Below the pieces are notes generated by a model. That model was not told the origin of the DNA, searched no databases, and saw nothing but the letters and a program-made list of their open reading frames with translations. The position numbers were made by a program, and so were the translations under genes. 42,881 nucleotides of DNA from Gemmatimonadales bacterium. GTDB taxonomy: Bacteria; Gemmatimonadota; Gemmatimonadetes; Longimicrobiales; Gaopeijiaceae. Of this stretch, positions 8,187 through 16,133 are shown in pieces. Numbering within the stretch: position 1 is the stretch's first letter; the number at the start of each line of letters is the position of its first letter. The DNA is taken from contig REBP01000233.1 of assembly GCA_007692665.1 (NCBI GenBank), positions 1 through 42,881 on the forward strand, in the 5' to 3' direction.

Positions 8187-9461
8187 ATGACCCCGACGCC
8201 CCCCCGCAACGCCTCGACCGCCCACCCGACGGCCGACCCCACCTCGGACCTGCTTGTCCGCGCGAGGCACCTTGCCCCCGAACTCGTGGCGCTCCGCCGG
8301 GAGTTTCACCGGCACCCGGAACTGTCCTTCCAGGAGCACCGCACCGCGGCACGGGTGGCGGAGGCGCTGCGCGGCATGGGGTACGAGGTCCGGACCGGGG
8401 TGGCGCGCACCGGGGTCGTGGCCGAGCTTCGGGTGGGTCCGGAGGGGGGGGCGGACGCCGGCAGCAGCCGCACCGTGGCCCTTCGCGCCGACATGGACGC
8501 GCTCCCGATCCAGGAGGCCAATGCGCACGACTTCGTCTCCGAGACACCGGGGGTCATGCATGCCTGCGGCCACGACGCGCACGTGGCGGGCCTCCTGGGC
8601 GCCGCCCGCCTGCTCGCCGACCTCCAGCGGGAGGGGCACCTTCCGACAGGCCGGGTTCGTCTCCTCTTCCAGCCGTCGGAAGAGACGATGGATGCGGAGG
8701 GGAAGAGCGGGGGCCGGAGGATGGCAGAAGAGGGCGCCATGGCGGGGGTGCACGCCGTCGTGGGGCTGCACGTCGGCGCCCACCTCGAGTGCGGGCGGGT
8801 GTACCTCGCGCCGGGCCCCTTCTTCGGGGGCGCCGACACCATCCACATCCGGGTGGAGGGGCGGGCCGCCCACGCCGCGCGCCCCCACGAGGGGGTGGAC
8901 GCCCTGGTCCTGGCAGCCCAGGGCGTGCTGGCCGCCCAGATGGCCGTGTCCAGGCGCATCGCCCCGGAGCGGCGGGGTGTCGTCTCCCTCGGGACCATCC
9001 GGGGGGGCGTGGCCCACAACATCGTCTGCGACCGGGTGGAGATCGAGGGAACGCTCCGCTACTTCGAGCCCGAGGTCCGGGCAGCGCTCCGGCAGGCGGT
9101 GACCGAGGCCTTCACGGCCCTCGAGACCCAGGGGGCCACGGTGCAGGTGACCTTCGTCGACGGCTACCCCCCGGTGGTGAACGACGCGGCGACGACGACA
9201 AGGGTGAGGGCGGCCTCGGCGCGGGTGGCCGGGGCCGGCGTGCTCATGTCGGAGGAGGCCTCGGAAGCCGCCATGACCGCCGAGGACTTCTCGTTCCTCG
9301 CCGCCCGGGCGCCGGGCGCGTTCTTCTGGCTCGGTGCCGCCCTTCCCGACGCCCGGGAACACCATCATCCCCGGTTCGACATCGACGAGGAGGTGATCCC
9401 CCTGGGGGCCGCCCTCCTGGCCGGTGCGGCCATCGAACTGCTGAACCCCGAACCCCGTTGA
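8187..9461 (+). CDS. M20-family amidohydrolase (hippurate/IAA-amino acid hydrolase type)
   Basis: A 424-residue M20D metallo-amidohydrolase. It carries HRHPELSFQE (41-50), ADMDALPIQE (101-110), the metal site HACGHDAH (125-132, with Cys127 and His129), FQPSEE with the catalytic/metal glutamates 165-166, GLHV (His195) and a C-terminal EHHHPRFD. Such enzymes remove acyl groups from amino acids or cleave small amide conjugates; the exact substrate is not predictable. No clear signal peptide is seen, so it is probably cytoplasmic. ATG 8187 is preceded by GGAGA. Only 3 bases separate it from the downstream gamma-glutamyltransferase, so the two are probably co-transcribed and may act in sequence on imported peptides. 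It is divergent from murQ. Confidence 0.9.
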   Translation: MTPTPPRNASTAHPTADPTSDLLVRARHLAPELVALRREFHRHPELSFQEHRTAARVAEALRGMGYEVRTGVARTGVVAELRVGPEGGADAGSSRTVALRADMDALPIQEANAHDFVSETPGVMHACGHDAHVAGLLGAARLLADLQREGHLPTGRVRLLFQPSEETMDAEGKSGGRRMAEEGAMAGVHAVVGLHVGAHLECGRVYLAPGPFFGGADTIHIRVEGRAAHAARPHEGVDALVLAAQGVLAAQMAVSRRIAPERRGVVSLGTIRGGVAHNIVCDRVEIEGTLRYFEPEVRAALRQAVTEAFTALETQGATVQVTFVDGYPPVVNDAATTTRVRAASARVAGAGVLMSEEASEAAMTAEDFSFLAARAPGAFFWLGAALPDAREHHHPRFDIDEEVIPLGAALLAGAAIELLNPEPR

Positions 9462-9464
9462 TCC

Positions 9465-11306
9465 ATGCGCCTTCGTGACCTCGCTCCGTTCCCCGCCCTC
9501 CCCCCCCGGGGCGCCGTCCGCGCCGGTGGCGCCGCTCGCCTCCTTCTCCTGGCCGGGACGCTCGGCCTCGGCGCCGCTCTCTCCGCCTGCGGAGGCAGCG
9601 ACACCCGGGCAACGCCGGCCATGGCCCCGGAGGACGTGCCCCGGGCCGCCATCGTCTTCCCGGACGGCTGGCGGTTTCCCGCCGACGACCTCCCGGTGAC
9701 GGGACGGGGGGGTGCGGTGAGCACCACCGACGAGCTGGCCACGCAGGTGGGGGTGGAGGTTCTCGAGGAAGGCGGCACAGCCATGGACGCGGCCATCGCC
9801 GTCTCCTTCGCCCTCGCCGTCGTGAACCCCTCGGCCGGGAACATCGGGGGGGGCGGCTTCATGGTCACCCGCCTCGCCGACGGCACCACCAGTGCACTGG
9901 ACTACCGGGAGAAGGCGCCCCTCGCCGCCACCCACGACATGTACCTCGATGCCCGGGGCGAGCTCACCGACGCCTCGGTTCTCGGTCACCTGGCGTCCGG
10001 GGTTCCCGGGACCGTCATGGGGATGTGGGAAGCGCACCGGCGCTACGGCACCCTGCCGTGGGAGCGACTCGTGCGTCCCGCGGTGGAGCTCGCCGACGGC
10101 TTCGAGGTCCACGAGCGCTACGCCCGCTCGATCCGGGGATCCCGGCGGTCGCTGGAACTGTTCGAGACCACCGCGGCCACCTTCCTCCCCGGCGGGGAGG
10201 TGCCCGAGGTGGGGAGCACCTTCCGCCAGCCGGAGCTGGCGGCCACGCTCCGTCGCATCATGGAGGAGGGCCCCGACGGGTTCTACCGCGGCGAGACCGC
10301 AGACCTCATCGTGGCCGAGATGGAACGCGGGGGCGGGATCATCACCCACGAGGACCTCGCGGGGTACGACGCCCGGTGGCGCGACCCGGTGACCTTCACC
10401 TACCGCGGGTTCACCGTCACTTCCATGCCCCCGTCCTCTTCCGGGGGACCCACCATGGCGCTCATGGCCCACATGCTGGAGCCCCACGATATCGGGGCCA
10501 TGGGATTCCAGTCGGCGGATCACGTGCACATCTTCGCCGAGGCGGCACGCCGCGCCTATGCCGACCGCAACCAGGTCCTCGCCGACCCGGATTTCGTCCG
10601 CATCCCCATGGACCGCATGGTCTCGCGGGAGTATGCAGCCGAGCGGGGTGCCGACATCAGCATGGCCGGCGCGACGCCCTCCTCGGACGTGGGGCCCGGA
10701 CTGGAGATCGGGGAGTCGGTGGAGACGACCCACTATTCCATCGTGGACCGGATGGGGAACGCCGTTGCCGTCACGACGACCATCAACTCCTCCTTCGGGA
10801 GCAAGGTGACCGTGGCGGGCGCCGGCTTCCTGCTGAACAACGAGATGGACGACTTCGCGGCCCGCCCCGGGTTCCCCAACCAGTTCGGGCTCGTGCAGGG
10901 CGAGCAGAACGCCATCGAGCCGGGAAAGCGCATGCTCTCGGCCATGACCCCGACCGTTGTGGCGACACCGGAAGGCGAGCTCTTCATGGTCACCGGCACC
11001 CCGGGGGGCTCCACCATCATCACCACGGTGCTCCAGACCGTCATGAACGTCGTGGACTTCCGGATGAGCGTGAGCCAGGCCGTGAACGCGCCCCGCATTC
11101 ACCACCAGCACCTCCCGGACCAGCTCTACTGGGAGAATGCCGCCCTCGGCGCCGACGTCGTGGAAACCCTCGAGGCGCGGGGCCACACGATGTCCCAGCG
11201 CGGCGGCACGTCGGGCGACGTGCAGGCCATCCTCCGTCTCCCTGACGGGACGCTCTCGGCGTTCTCGGACCGCCGGCTGGGAGGCACGGCCGTCGCGCTT
11301 CCCTGA
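9465..11306 (+). CDS. ggt: Gamma-glutamyltransferase, lipoprotein form
   Basis: A 613-residue Ntn-hydrolase that transfers or hydrolyses gamma-glutamyl groups, for example from glutathione. The precursor is expected to self-cleave before Thr421 in TTHYSIVD, the position of the catalytic threonine in the family. TTINSSFGS, LLNNEMDDFA and PSSSGGPT (substrate pocket) are also present. The N-terminus has a long basic and hydrophobic signal ending in the lipobox LSAC (Cys42), so the enzyme should be a membrane-anchored lipoprotein facing the periplasm; better-known homologues are usually soluble secreted proteins. It follows the M20 amidohydrolase by 3 bases. A hairpin terminator lies about 110 bases downstream. 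Confidence 0.93.
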   Translation: MRLRDLAPFPALPPRGAVRAGGAARLLLLAGTLGLGAALSACGGSDTRATPAMAPEDVPRAAIVFPDGWRFPADDLPVTGRGGAVSTTDELATQVGVEVLEEGGTAMDAAIAVSFALAVVNPSAGNIGGGGFMVTRLADGTTSALDYREKAPLAATHDMYLDARGELTDASVLGHLASGVPGTVMGMWEAHRRYGTLPWERLVRPAVELADGFEVHERYARSIRGSRRSLELFETTAATFLPGGEVPEVGSTFRQPELAATLRRIMEEGPDGFYRGETADLIVAEMERGGGIITHEDLAGYDARWRDPVTFTYRGFTVTSMPPSSSGGPTMALMAHMLEPHDIGAMGFQSADHVHIFAEAARRAYADRNQVLADPDFVRIPMDRMVSREYAAERGADISMAGATPSSDVGPGLEIGESVETTHYSIVDRMGNAVAVTTTINSSFGSKVTVAGAGFLLNNEMDDFAARPGFPNQFGLVQGEQNAIEPGKRMLSAMTPTVVATPEGELFMVTGTPGGSTIITTVLQTVMNVVDFRMSVSQAVNAPRIHHQHLPDQLYWENAALGADVVETLEARGHTMSQRGGTSGDVQAILRLPDGTLSAFSDRRLGGTAVALP

Positions 11307-11414
11307 CCCCCCACGGAGGCCTCCCGTCGCCGTCGTCCCAGGGGCCCGGCGTCGTCACCAACAGCCTTCGCGAACAGTCCCCGACGCGACGCGGACAGAC
11401 CCGGGCAGCGCACG

Positions 11415-11460
11415 CGAAAAGGGGGCAGGGCCCGCAATGGACCCTGCCCCCTTCTTCGTC
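11415..11460. terminator. Bidirectional hairpin terminator
   Basis: A perfect 12-base inverted repeat (11419-11430 with 11442-11453) closes an 11-base loop. It is flanked by TTCTTC on the plus strand and TTTTCGC on the minus strand. It lies between the convergent ggt and glycine-zipper lipoprotein genes and probably ends both. The rest of 11307-11515 holds no gene apart from the 13-base tandem repeat. Confidence 0.75.
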
Positions 11461-11487
11461 CCGCCGTGATCGATGCCCGGATCACGC

Positions 11488-11525
11488 CGTCAGTTCACGG
11501 CGTCAGTTCACGGCGTCAGTTCACG
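11488..11525. repeat. 13-base tandem repeat spanning a stop codon
   Basis: The unit cgtcagttcacgg occurs almost three times in a row. Read on the minus strand it repeats the last codon and stop of the adjacent lipoprotein gene (GTGAACTGA), so three successive copies of the same gene end are present. This looks like slippage duplication. Confidence 0.85.
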
Positions 11526-12316
11526 ACCATCGGAGAGTCGAGACGCACCGTGACCTGGGACCCCTGTGCAAGGACCGCATGCCCGTCGCGCGTGGTAAGG
11601 GCGATGCCCAGCCCGGCGGCCGCTCCGGCCGCGGCTCCCGTCACCGTCGACCGGGTGTCCCGACCGATGACCTGGCCGATGATGGCTCCGGCCGCGGCGC
11701 CGGTGGCCACCTTGGCCACGGACCGCTGACCCGAATCACGCGCCTCGGACTTGAGGTCGGTGGACTCGATCCGGCCGTTCAGGTTCTGCTGCGTCCCGCT
11801 GACCTGGACGGACGAGATCCGGATTCCCAGGACCGCTTCCTCCTCGGCGCTCCTGCTCTCGCGCGAGTCGGTGACGACGCCCCGAGCCGTCGCGCCTGCC
11901 GGGATCAACGCCCCGTTGTCACCACGAACGTCACGCACGAGTCGCAGCGAAACCGGGTCACCGGCCTTGTGCGTGCTGGTGGACACGGTCTCCGTCACCT
12001 CGAACACGAGGAGGGTACCCGACGGAAGCGCCGGGGCGGAGGCGGCAGGGGCTGCCGACGAAGTCGCCGGAGTCCGGGGGGTTGCCGAGGGGGCAGCCGG
12101 CGAGGTCGCCGGTGGGGCGGCCGCCCCTGCAGATCCGCGCGGTGCTTCCGCGCCGACCGTCTCGTCGCTCGTCGGATCCTGGCCCTCCGGCCCCTCGGCG
12201 GCGTCGGAATCTCCGCCGCAGGCGCCGACCATCAGCGCGAAGACCAGCCCCAGCGCCACCCGCCCTGAAGTGGTGGTGCCGGAATATCCTGAACGCATAC
12301 CTCTGAACGTCTTCAT
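11516..12316 (-). CDS. Glycine-zipper lipoprotein, paralogue A
   Basis: A 266-residue predicted lipoprotein. The signal peptide ends with the lipobox VGAC (Cys33). A low-complexity Ala/Pro/Ser/Thr linker (about 40-95) follows, then a conserved beta-rich domain (about 97-195) starting LPSGTLLVFEV, and a glycine-zipper segment at about 204-241 with GAAAG and GAAAGAAAG. It ends TTRDGHAVLAQGSQVTVRLD. Glycine zippers of this kind insert into or associate with membranes in outer-membrane lipoproteins; the function here is unknown. ATG 12316 has AAGGAG 7 bases upstream. The C-terminal 150 residues are clearly homologous to the next gene, so the pair arose by tandem duplication. A 13-base repeat triples its stop codon. 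Confidence 0.85.
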   Translation of the reverse strand: MKTFRGMRSGYSGTTTSGRVALGLVFALMVGACGGDSDAAEGPEGQDPTSDETVGAEAPRGSAGAAAPPATSPAAPSATPRTPATSSAAPAASAPALPSGTLLVFEVTETVSTSTHKAGDPVSLRLVRDVRGDNGALIPAGATARGVVTDSRESRSAEEEAVLGIRISSVQVSGTQQNLNGRIESTDLKSEARDSGQRSVAKVATGAAAGAIIGQVIGRDTRSTVTGAAAGAAAGLGIALTTRDGHAVLAQGSQVTVRLDSPMVVN

Positions 12317-12461
12317 GCTGGAACTCCTTGGGTTGAGATTCCCGGCGATACCCGCGGTCAGGGAACCCTGTCCGGAGGTGAAGCCGAGGCCACACCCCCT
12401 TCACAGGGTCCGGACCGATGCCGGGACCCTCGAAAGGGGCAATGCACGTGCCACACAACGG

Positions 12462-12492
12462 AAAAGCCCGGAACCACGGGGGTTCCGGGCTT
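12462..12492 (-). terminator. Rho-independent terminator for the upstream lipoprotein gene
   Basis: A perfect 12-base inverted repeat (12464-12475 with 12481-12492) with a 5-base loop, followed on the minus strand by TTTT. It lies about 110 bases past the stop of paralogue B and before the start of paralogue A, so the two copies are separately transcribed units. The rest of 12317-12599 holds only the ribosome site of paralogue A; I could not identify a clear promoter in it. Confidence 0.8.
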
Positions 12493-12599
12493 CTCCCCTC
12501 CCCCGGACAGCGATCCGGGGGAAAAACCTGCCTGTTTCCGGGGAAGGGGATTCCGGTCGAGGGCGCCAGGTGCAGCGCCCTCGACAGGAAGCCGTCGGG

Positions 12600-13460
12600 T
12601 CAGGGGCGGGCAACCACCAGCGGCGCGTCGAGACGCACGGTGATGCGAGCGCCCTCGGCCAGCGATGCGTGCCCGTCGCGGGTGGTCAGGGCGATTCCGG
12701 CGCCTGCCGCGGCACCAGCCGCGGCGCCGGCGACGGTGGAGCGCGTGTCACGCCCCAGGATGCGGCCGACAACGGCTCCTGCCGCTGCCCCCGTTGCCAC
12801 GGTGGCCGCCGTGCGCTGCCCTGAATCACGGGCTTCGGACGCCAGTTCGGTCTGCAGCACCGTGGCCTGGATCGGGAAGGTCTCCCCGTTCACCACCAGG
12901 CTGCGAATCTCCAGCAGGAGCACAGCCTGTTCCTCGGCCGACGTGCTCTCGCGGGACTCCACCACGCGCCCCTCGAGGCGCGAACCTGCCGGAAGGATCA
13001 CCGTCCCGTCCGACGCGCGAACGGCGTCGCCGATGCGGGCACGGAAGGTCTCACCCACCTGGCTGGTGCGTGTCGAGAGGCCGGTCTCGAGAACACCCGT
13101 CACCTGCGTTCCGGAGGGGAGTACCGGCCCGGCCATGGCCGGATCGGGCTCCGGTGCCGGCACCGGGTCAGGCTCGGGAGCGGGCGCCGCAGCGGGCGGG
13201 GCCGGTGCGGGGGCGGCGGGAGGCGCCGCTGCAGGCGGGCGGGCGGAAGGCGGGGTGGCCGCCCGGGGCGGCGTACCGGCGTCGGGCGCGGTCACGGGCG
13301 GCGCGGTATCGGCATCCATCGCATCGCCTTCCCAGGCCTCCTCGGCGTAGGGGGTGCTGTCCAGGTCGCCGGCCGACTCCGCATCGCCTCCACAGGCCGT
13401 GAGACCTGCGGTGATGAACAGGGCAGCGAGCAGCGCGGGAACTTTCTCTGGGTGACTCAC
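12600..13460 (-). CDS. Glycine-zipper lipoprotein, paralogue B
   Basis: A 286-residue predicted lipoprotein from a GTG at 13460, chosen because AGAGGGAG lies 8 bases upstream and a signal peptide ending in the lipobox LTAC (Cys23) follows at once. A long Pro/Ala linker (about 55-115) resembles a cell-wall-spanning spacer. Then comes the shared beta-rich domain starting LPSGTQVTGVLETGLSTRTS, and the glycine zipper at about 222-259. The block SEARDSGQR, GRDTRSTV and GIALTTRDGHA is nearly identical to paralogue A. The function is unknown; membrane tethering in the envelope is inference. It is divergent from the ABC exporter across 182 bases in which I see no gene and no strong promoter. Confidence 0.85.
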   Translation of the reverse strand: MSHPEKVPALLAALFITAGLTACGGDAESAGDLDSTPYAEEAWEGDAMDADTAPPVTAPDAGTPPRAATPPSARPPAAAPPAAPAPAPPAAAPAPEPDPVPAPEPDPAMAGPVLPSGTQVTGVLETGLSTRTSQVGETFRARIGDAVRASDGTVILPAGSRLEGRVVESRESTSAEEQAVLLLEIRSLVVNGETFPIQATVLQTELASEARDSGQRTAATVATGAAAGAVVGRILGRDTRSTVAGAAAGAAAGAGIALTTRDGHASLAEGARITVRLDAPLVVARP

Positions 13461-13642
13461 GATATATTCTCCCTCTCTAGGGGTGTTTTCCACGGTTCGC
13501 CCCGGTCTCGGGAACGTGCACGAACAGGCGCACGGGTCCGGGGCTGTCTTTCCTTCTACACCGGAACCGGCTCCGAGGAGCCATCGGGTTCCGATGAGGT
13601 TTCGAAGGACCCCGCCCCGCGCTCCCCGGCCCACCGCACCCG

Positions 13643-15439
13643 ATGAAACACCTCCGGACCCTCCTTCCCTACTTTCGCCCGTACCGGGCCGGCCTCGTGG
13701 TCGGGCTGGTCCTGGTGGTGGTCTCGAACGTCTTCACCGTGGCGGCTCCGTGGCTCCTCCGGCTGGCCATCGACGCGCTGGGAGAGCCGGAGGTTTCGCG
13801 CGGGCGGATCCTCACCTATGCCGGGCTCATCGTCGTGGCGGCGATCCTCGGGGGCGCCGCGAAGTTCGGGATGCGGCAGCTCCTGAACGGCATCTCCAGG
13901 CGCATCGAGTGCGACCTCCGGGACACCTTCTTCCGCCACCTGCTTCGGCTGGACGCCCCCTTCTACGGCAGCTGGCGGACCGGCGACATCATGAGCCGCG
14001 CCACGAACGACACGCTGGCGGTCCGGCAGGCGGCGGGGCCCGCCGTCATGTACATGGTGAACACCACGGTGATCTCGATCTTCGCCCTCACCCTCATGGT
14101 CTGGATCAGTCCACGGCTGACGATGCTCGCCGTGATTCCCATGGTCCTCCTTCCGCCCGTGGTCCTGGGATTCGGGAGGGTCATCCACCGGCGCTTCGAA
14201 CGGATCCAGGAGCAGTTCTCCGCCCTCTCCACGCTGGTGCAGGAAAACCTCACCGGGGTGCGCCTGGTGCGGGCCTACGTGCAGGAGCGGGACCAGGCGG
14301 TCCGCTTCGGTACCATGAACCGGGAGTACCTGGAGCGAAACCTCCACCTGGTCCGCGCCCAGGGGCTCTTTCACCCGATCCTCTCGCTTCTCACCGGGGT
14401 GGCCATGGTCATCGTCCTCTGGGTGGGAGGCGGAGAGGTCATGCGCGGCGCCATCACGGTGGGGGACTTCGTGGCCTTCACCTTCTACCTGAACCTGCTG
14501 ACCTGGCCCCTCATCGCGCTGGGGTGGGTCGTGAACCTCTTCCAGCGCGGAGAGGCGTCCATGGGCCGCATCAACGCCGTCCTGCTCACCGAACCCGCGA
14601 TCCGGCCGGGCGCAGGACGGACGGTGGGAATGGACCAGGCCCGGGGGGGCATCGAGTTCCGGGGGGTCGGGTTCCGCTACCCGGGCACCGAGCGCCAGGT
14701 GCTCCGGGACCTGTCGTTCCGCGTCGAGCCGGGGGAGACGGTGGCGATTGTGGGGCCCACCGGTGCCGGCAAGAGCACCCTCGTGTCGCTCCTCCCCCGC
14801 ATCCAGGACCCCTCCACGGGGATCATCCTGCTCGACGGCGTTCCCCTCACGGAATACGACCCGGCCGAGATCCGCAGGCGCGTGGGCATGGTCCCGCAGG
14901 ACACGTTCCTCTTTTCGGACACCATCGAGGCCAACGTGGGCCTCGGGCTCGAGCTGGACCCTCCGGACGCGGCCGTCGACCCCCGGGTCACCCGGGCGGC
15001 GCGCATCGCGCAGCTTCACGAGCAGATCGGGGACCTCCCCCACGGGTACCGGACCCGGCTCGGCGAGCGAGGGATCAACCTCTCGGGCGGCCAGAAACAG
15101 CGGGCGACGCTGGCGAGGGCGCTGGCCCGGGACCCCATGATCCTGATCCTCGACGACGCACTCTCGGCGGTGGACACCCACACCGAGGCCCGCATCCTGG
15201 AGGAACTGAGGGCGGACCTGGCGGGGCGCACGGCCTTCATCATCTCGCACCGGGTCAGCGCGGTCATGCACGCCGACAGGATCCTGGTGCTGGAAGGCGG
15301 GGCGCTGGTGGAGACGGGGACGCACGCGGAGCTGCTGGCCCGCGGCGGCACCTACGCCGCCCTGCTCCGCCGGCAGCTCCTGGAGCAGGAGGTCGAGGGC
15401 GAGGGGCTCAGATCCGCTCCTGCAGGAAGTCCGGGGTGA
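13643..15439 (+). CDS. ABC exporter half-transporter, MdlA/BmrC-like
   Basis: A 598-residue fusion of a six-helix exporter membrane domain (about 15-310) and an ATPase domain. Walker A GPTGAGKST is at 371-379, the Q-loop at Gln419, the signature LSGGQKQR at 480-487 and Walker B LILDD at 501-505. The residue after the Walker B aspartate is Asp505 rather than the usual catalytic Glu, and the sequence ILDDALSAVD is typical of MdlA-type halves. Half-transporters with a weakened site usually pair with a canonical partner, but none is adjacent, so the partner may be elsewhere or the protein may be a homodimer. The exported substrate is unknown; lipid or drug export is the family norm. Its 3' end overlaps ccdA by 32 bases. 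Confidence 0.9.
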   Translation: MKHLRTLLPYFRPYRAGLVVGLVLVVVSNVFTVAAPWLLRLAIDALGEPEVSRGRILTYAGLIVVAAILGGAAKFGMRQLLNGISRRIECDLRDTFFRHLLRLDAPFYGSWRTGDIMSRATNDTLAVRQAAGPAVMYMVNTTVISIFALTLMVWISPRLTMLAVIPMVLLPPVVLGFGRVIHRRFERIQEQFSALSTLVQENLTGVRLVRAYVQERDQAVRFGTMNREYLERNLHLVRAQGLFHPILSLLTGVAMVIVLWVGGGEVMRGAITVGDFVAFTFYLNLLTWPLIALGWVVNLFQRGEASMGRINAVLLTEPAIRPGAGRTVGMDQARGGIEFRGVGFRYPGTERQVLRDLSFRVEPGETVAIVGPTGAGKSTLVSLLPRIQDPSTGIILLDGVPLTEYDPAEIRRRVGMVPQDTFLFSDTIEANVGLGLELDPPDAAVDPRVTRAARIAQLHEQIGDLPHGYRTRLGERGINLSGGQKQRATLARALARDPMILILDDALSAVDTHTEARILEELRADLAGRTAFIISHRVSAVMHADRILVLEGGALVETGTHAELLARGGTYAALLRRQLLEQEVEGEGLRSAPAGSPG

Positions 15440-16133
15440 AGGGCACGAGCCAGGTGGTCAGGATCGTGAAGGCCCCGGTGAGGAGAAGAATCCCGAGGAA
15501 GATGAGCAGCACCCCCGAGATCACCTGGACGGCGCCGAGAAACGGTCGGATCCGCTTGAAGGCATGGAGAAACCGGTCCAGGGCGAGGGCGGAGACGAGA
15601 AACGGGATCGCGAGCCCTGCCGAGTAGACGCCGAGGAGGCCCACCCCGCTCCAGAAGGTATCCTGCACGGTGGCGTAGGTGAGAATCCCCCCCAGGACCG
15701 GTCCGATGCAGGGGGTCCACCCCGCCCCGAACGCCATGCCGACGCCCACCGCACCCAGGGCTCCCACCGGTGTCCCCGACACGTGCACCCGCTTCTCGCG
15801 GAGGAGGGGGGTCAGCCGGAAGAGCCCGGCCAGGTGCAGCCCCAGCACGATGAGCACCACGCCTCCGATCCGGGCCAGCCAGTCCTCGTAGCTCCGGAAG
15901 AACTGCCCGAGGAAGGACGCCGAGGCGCCCAGCAGCATGAAGACGAGGCTGAACCCCAGCGTGAAGAGGAGGGCCGTGCGAAAGACACGGCCGCGCTCCA
16001 CGCCCTCCTCCAGGTCCTCGAGGCTCATGCCCGTGACGAAGGTCAGGTAGGAGGGGACCAGGGGGAGCACACACGGCGAGAGGAAGGAGAGCACCCCCGC
16101 CGAAAGCGCGATGAAGATTCCGACGTCAGTCAT
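15408..16133 (-). CDS. ccdA: Cytochrome c biogenesis protein CcdA
   Basis: A 241-residue, six-helix inner-membrane thiol oxidoreductase that passes electrons from cytoplasmic thioredoxin to periplasmic disulfide partners. The two redox cysteines are visible in the family motifs SPCVLPLVPSY (Cys21) and GWTPCIGP (Cys142). It is the minimal CcdA form, lacking DsbD's periplasmic domains. ATG 16133 lies within the end of the phospholipase D gene (8-base overlap), so it is the last gene of the long minus-strand operon. No cytochrome-maturation partner is adjacent. Confidence 0.93.
   Translation of the reverse strand: MTDVGIFIALSAGVLSFLSPCVLPLVPSYLTFVTGMSLEDLEEGVERGRVFRTALLFTLGFSLVFMLLGASASFLGQFFRSYEDWLARIGGVVLIVLGLHLAGLFRLTPLLREKRVHVSGTPVGALGAVGVGMAFGAGWTPCIGPVLGGILTYATVQDTFWSGVGLLGVYSAGLAIPFLVSALALDRFLHAFKRIRPFLGAVQVISGVLLIFLGILLLTGAFTILTTWLVPFTPDFLQERI

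Noticed and set aside
8163-11186. 1007-codon minus-strand frame over the M20 and ggt genes
   Set aside because: His/Gly/Arg-rich shadow without domains; the plus-strand genes have complete catalytic motifs.
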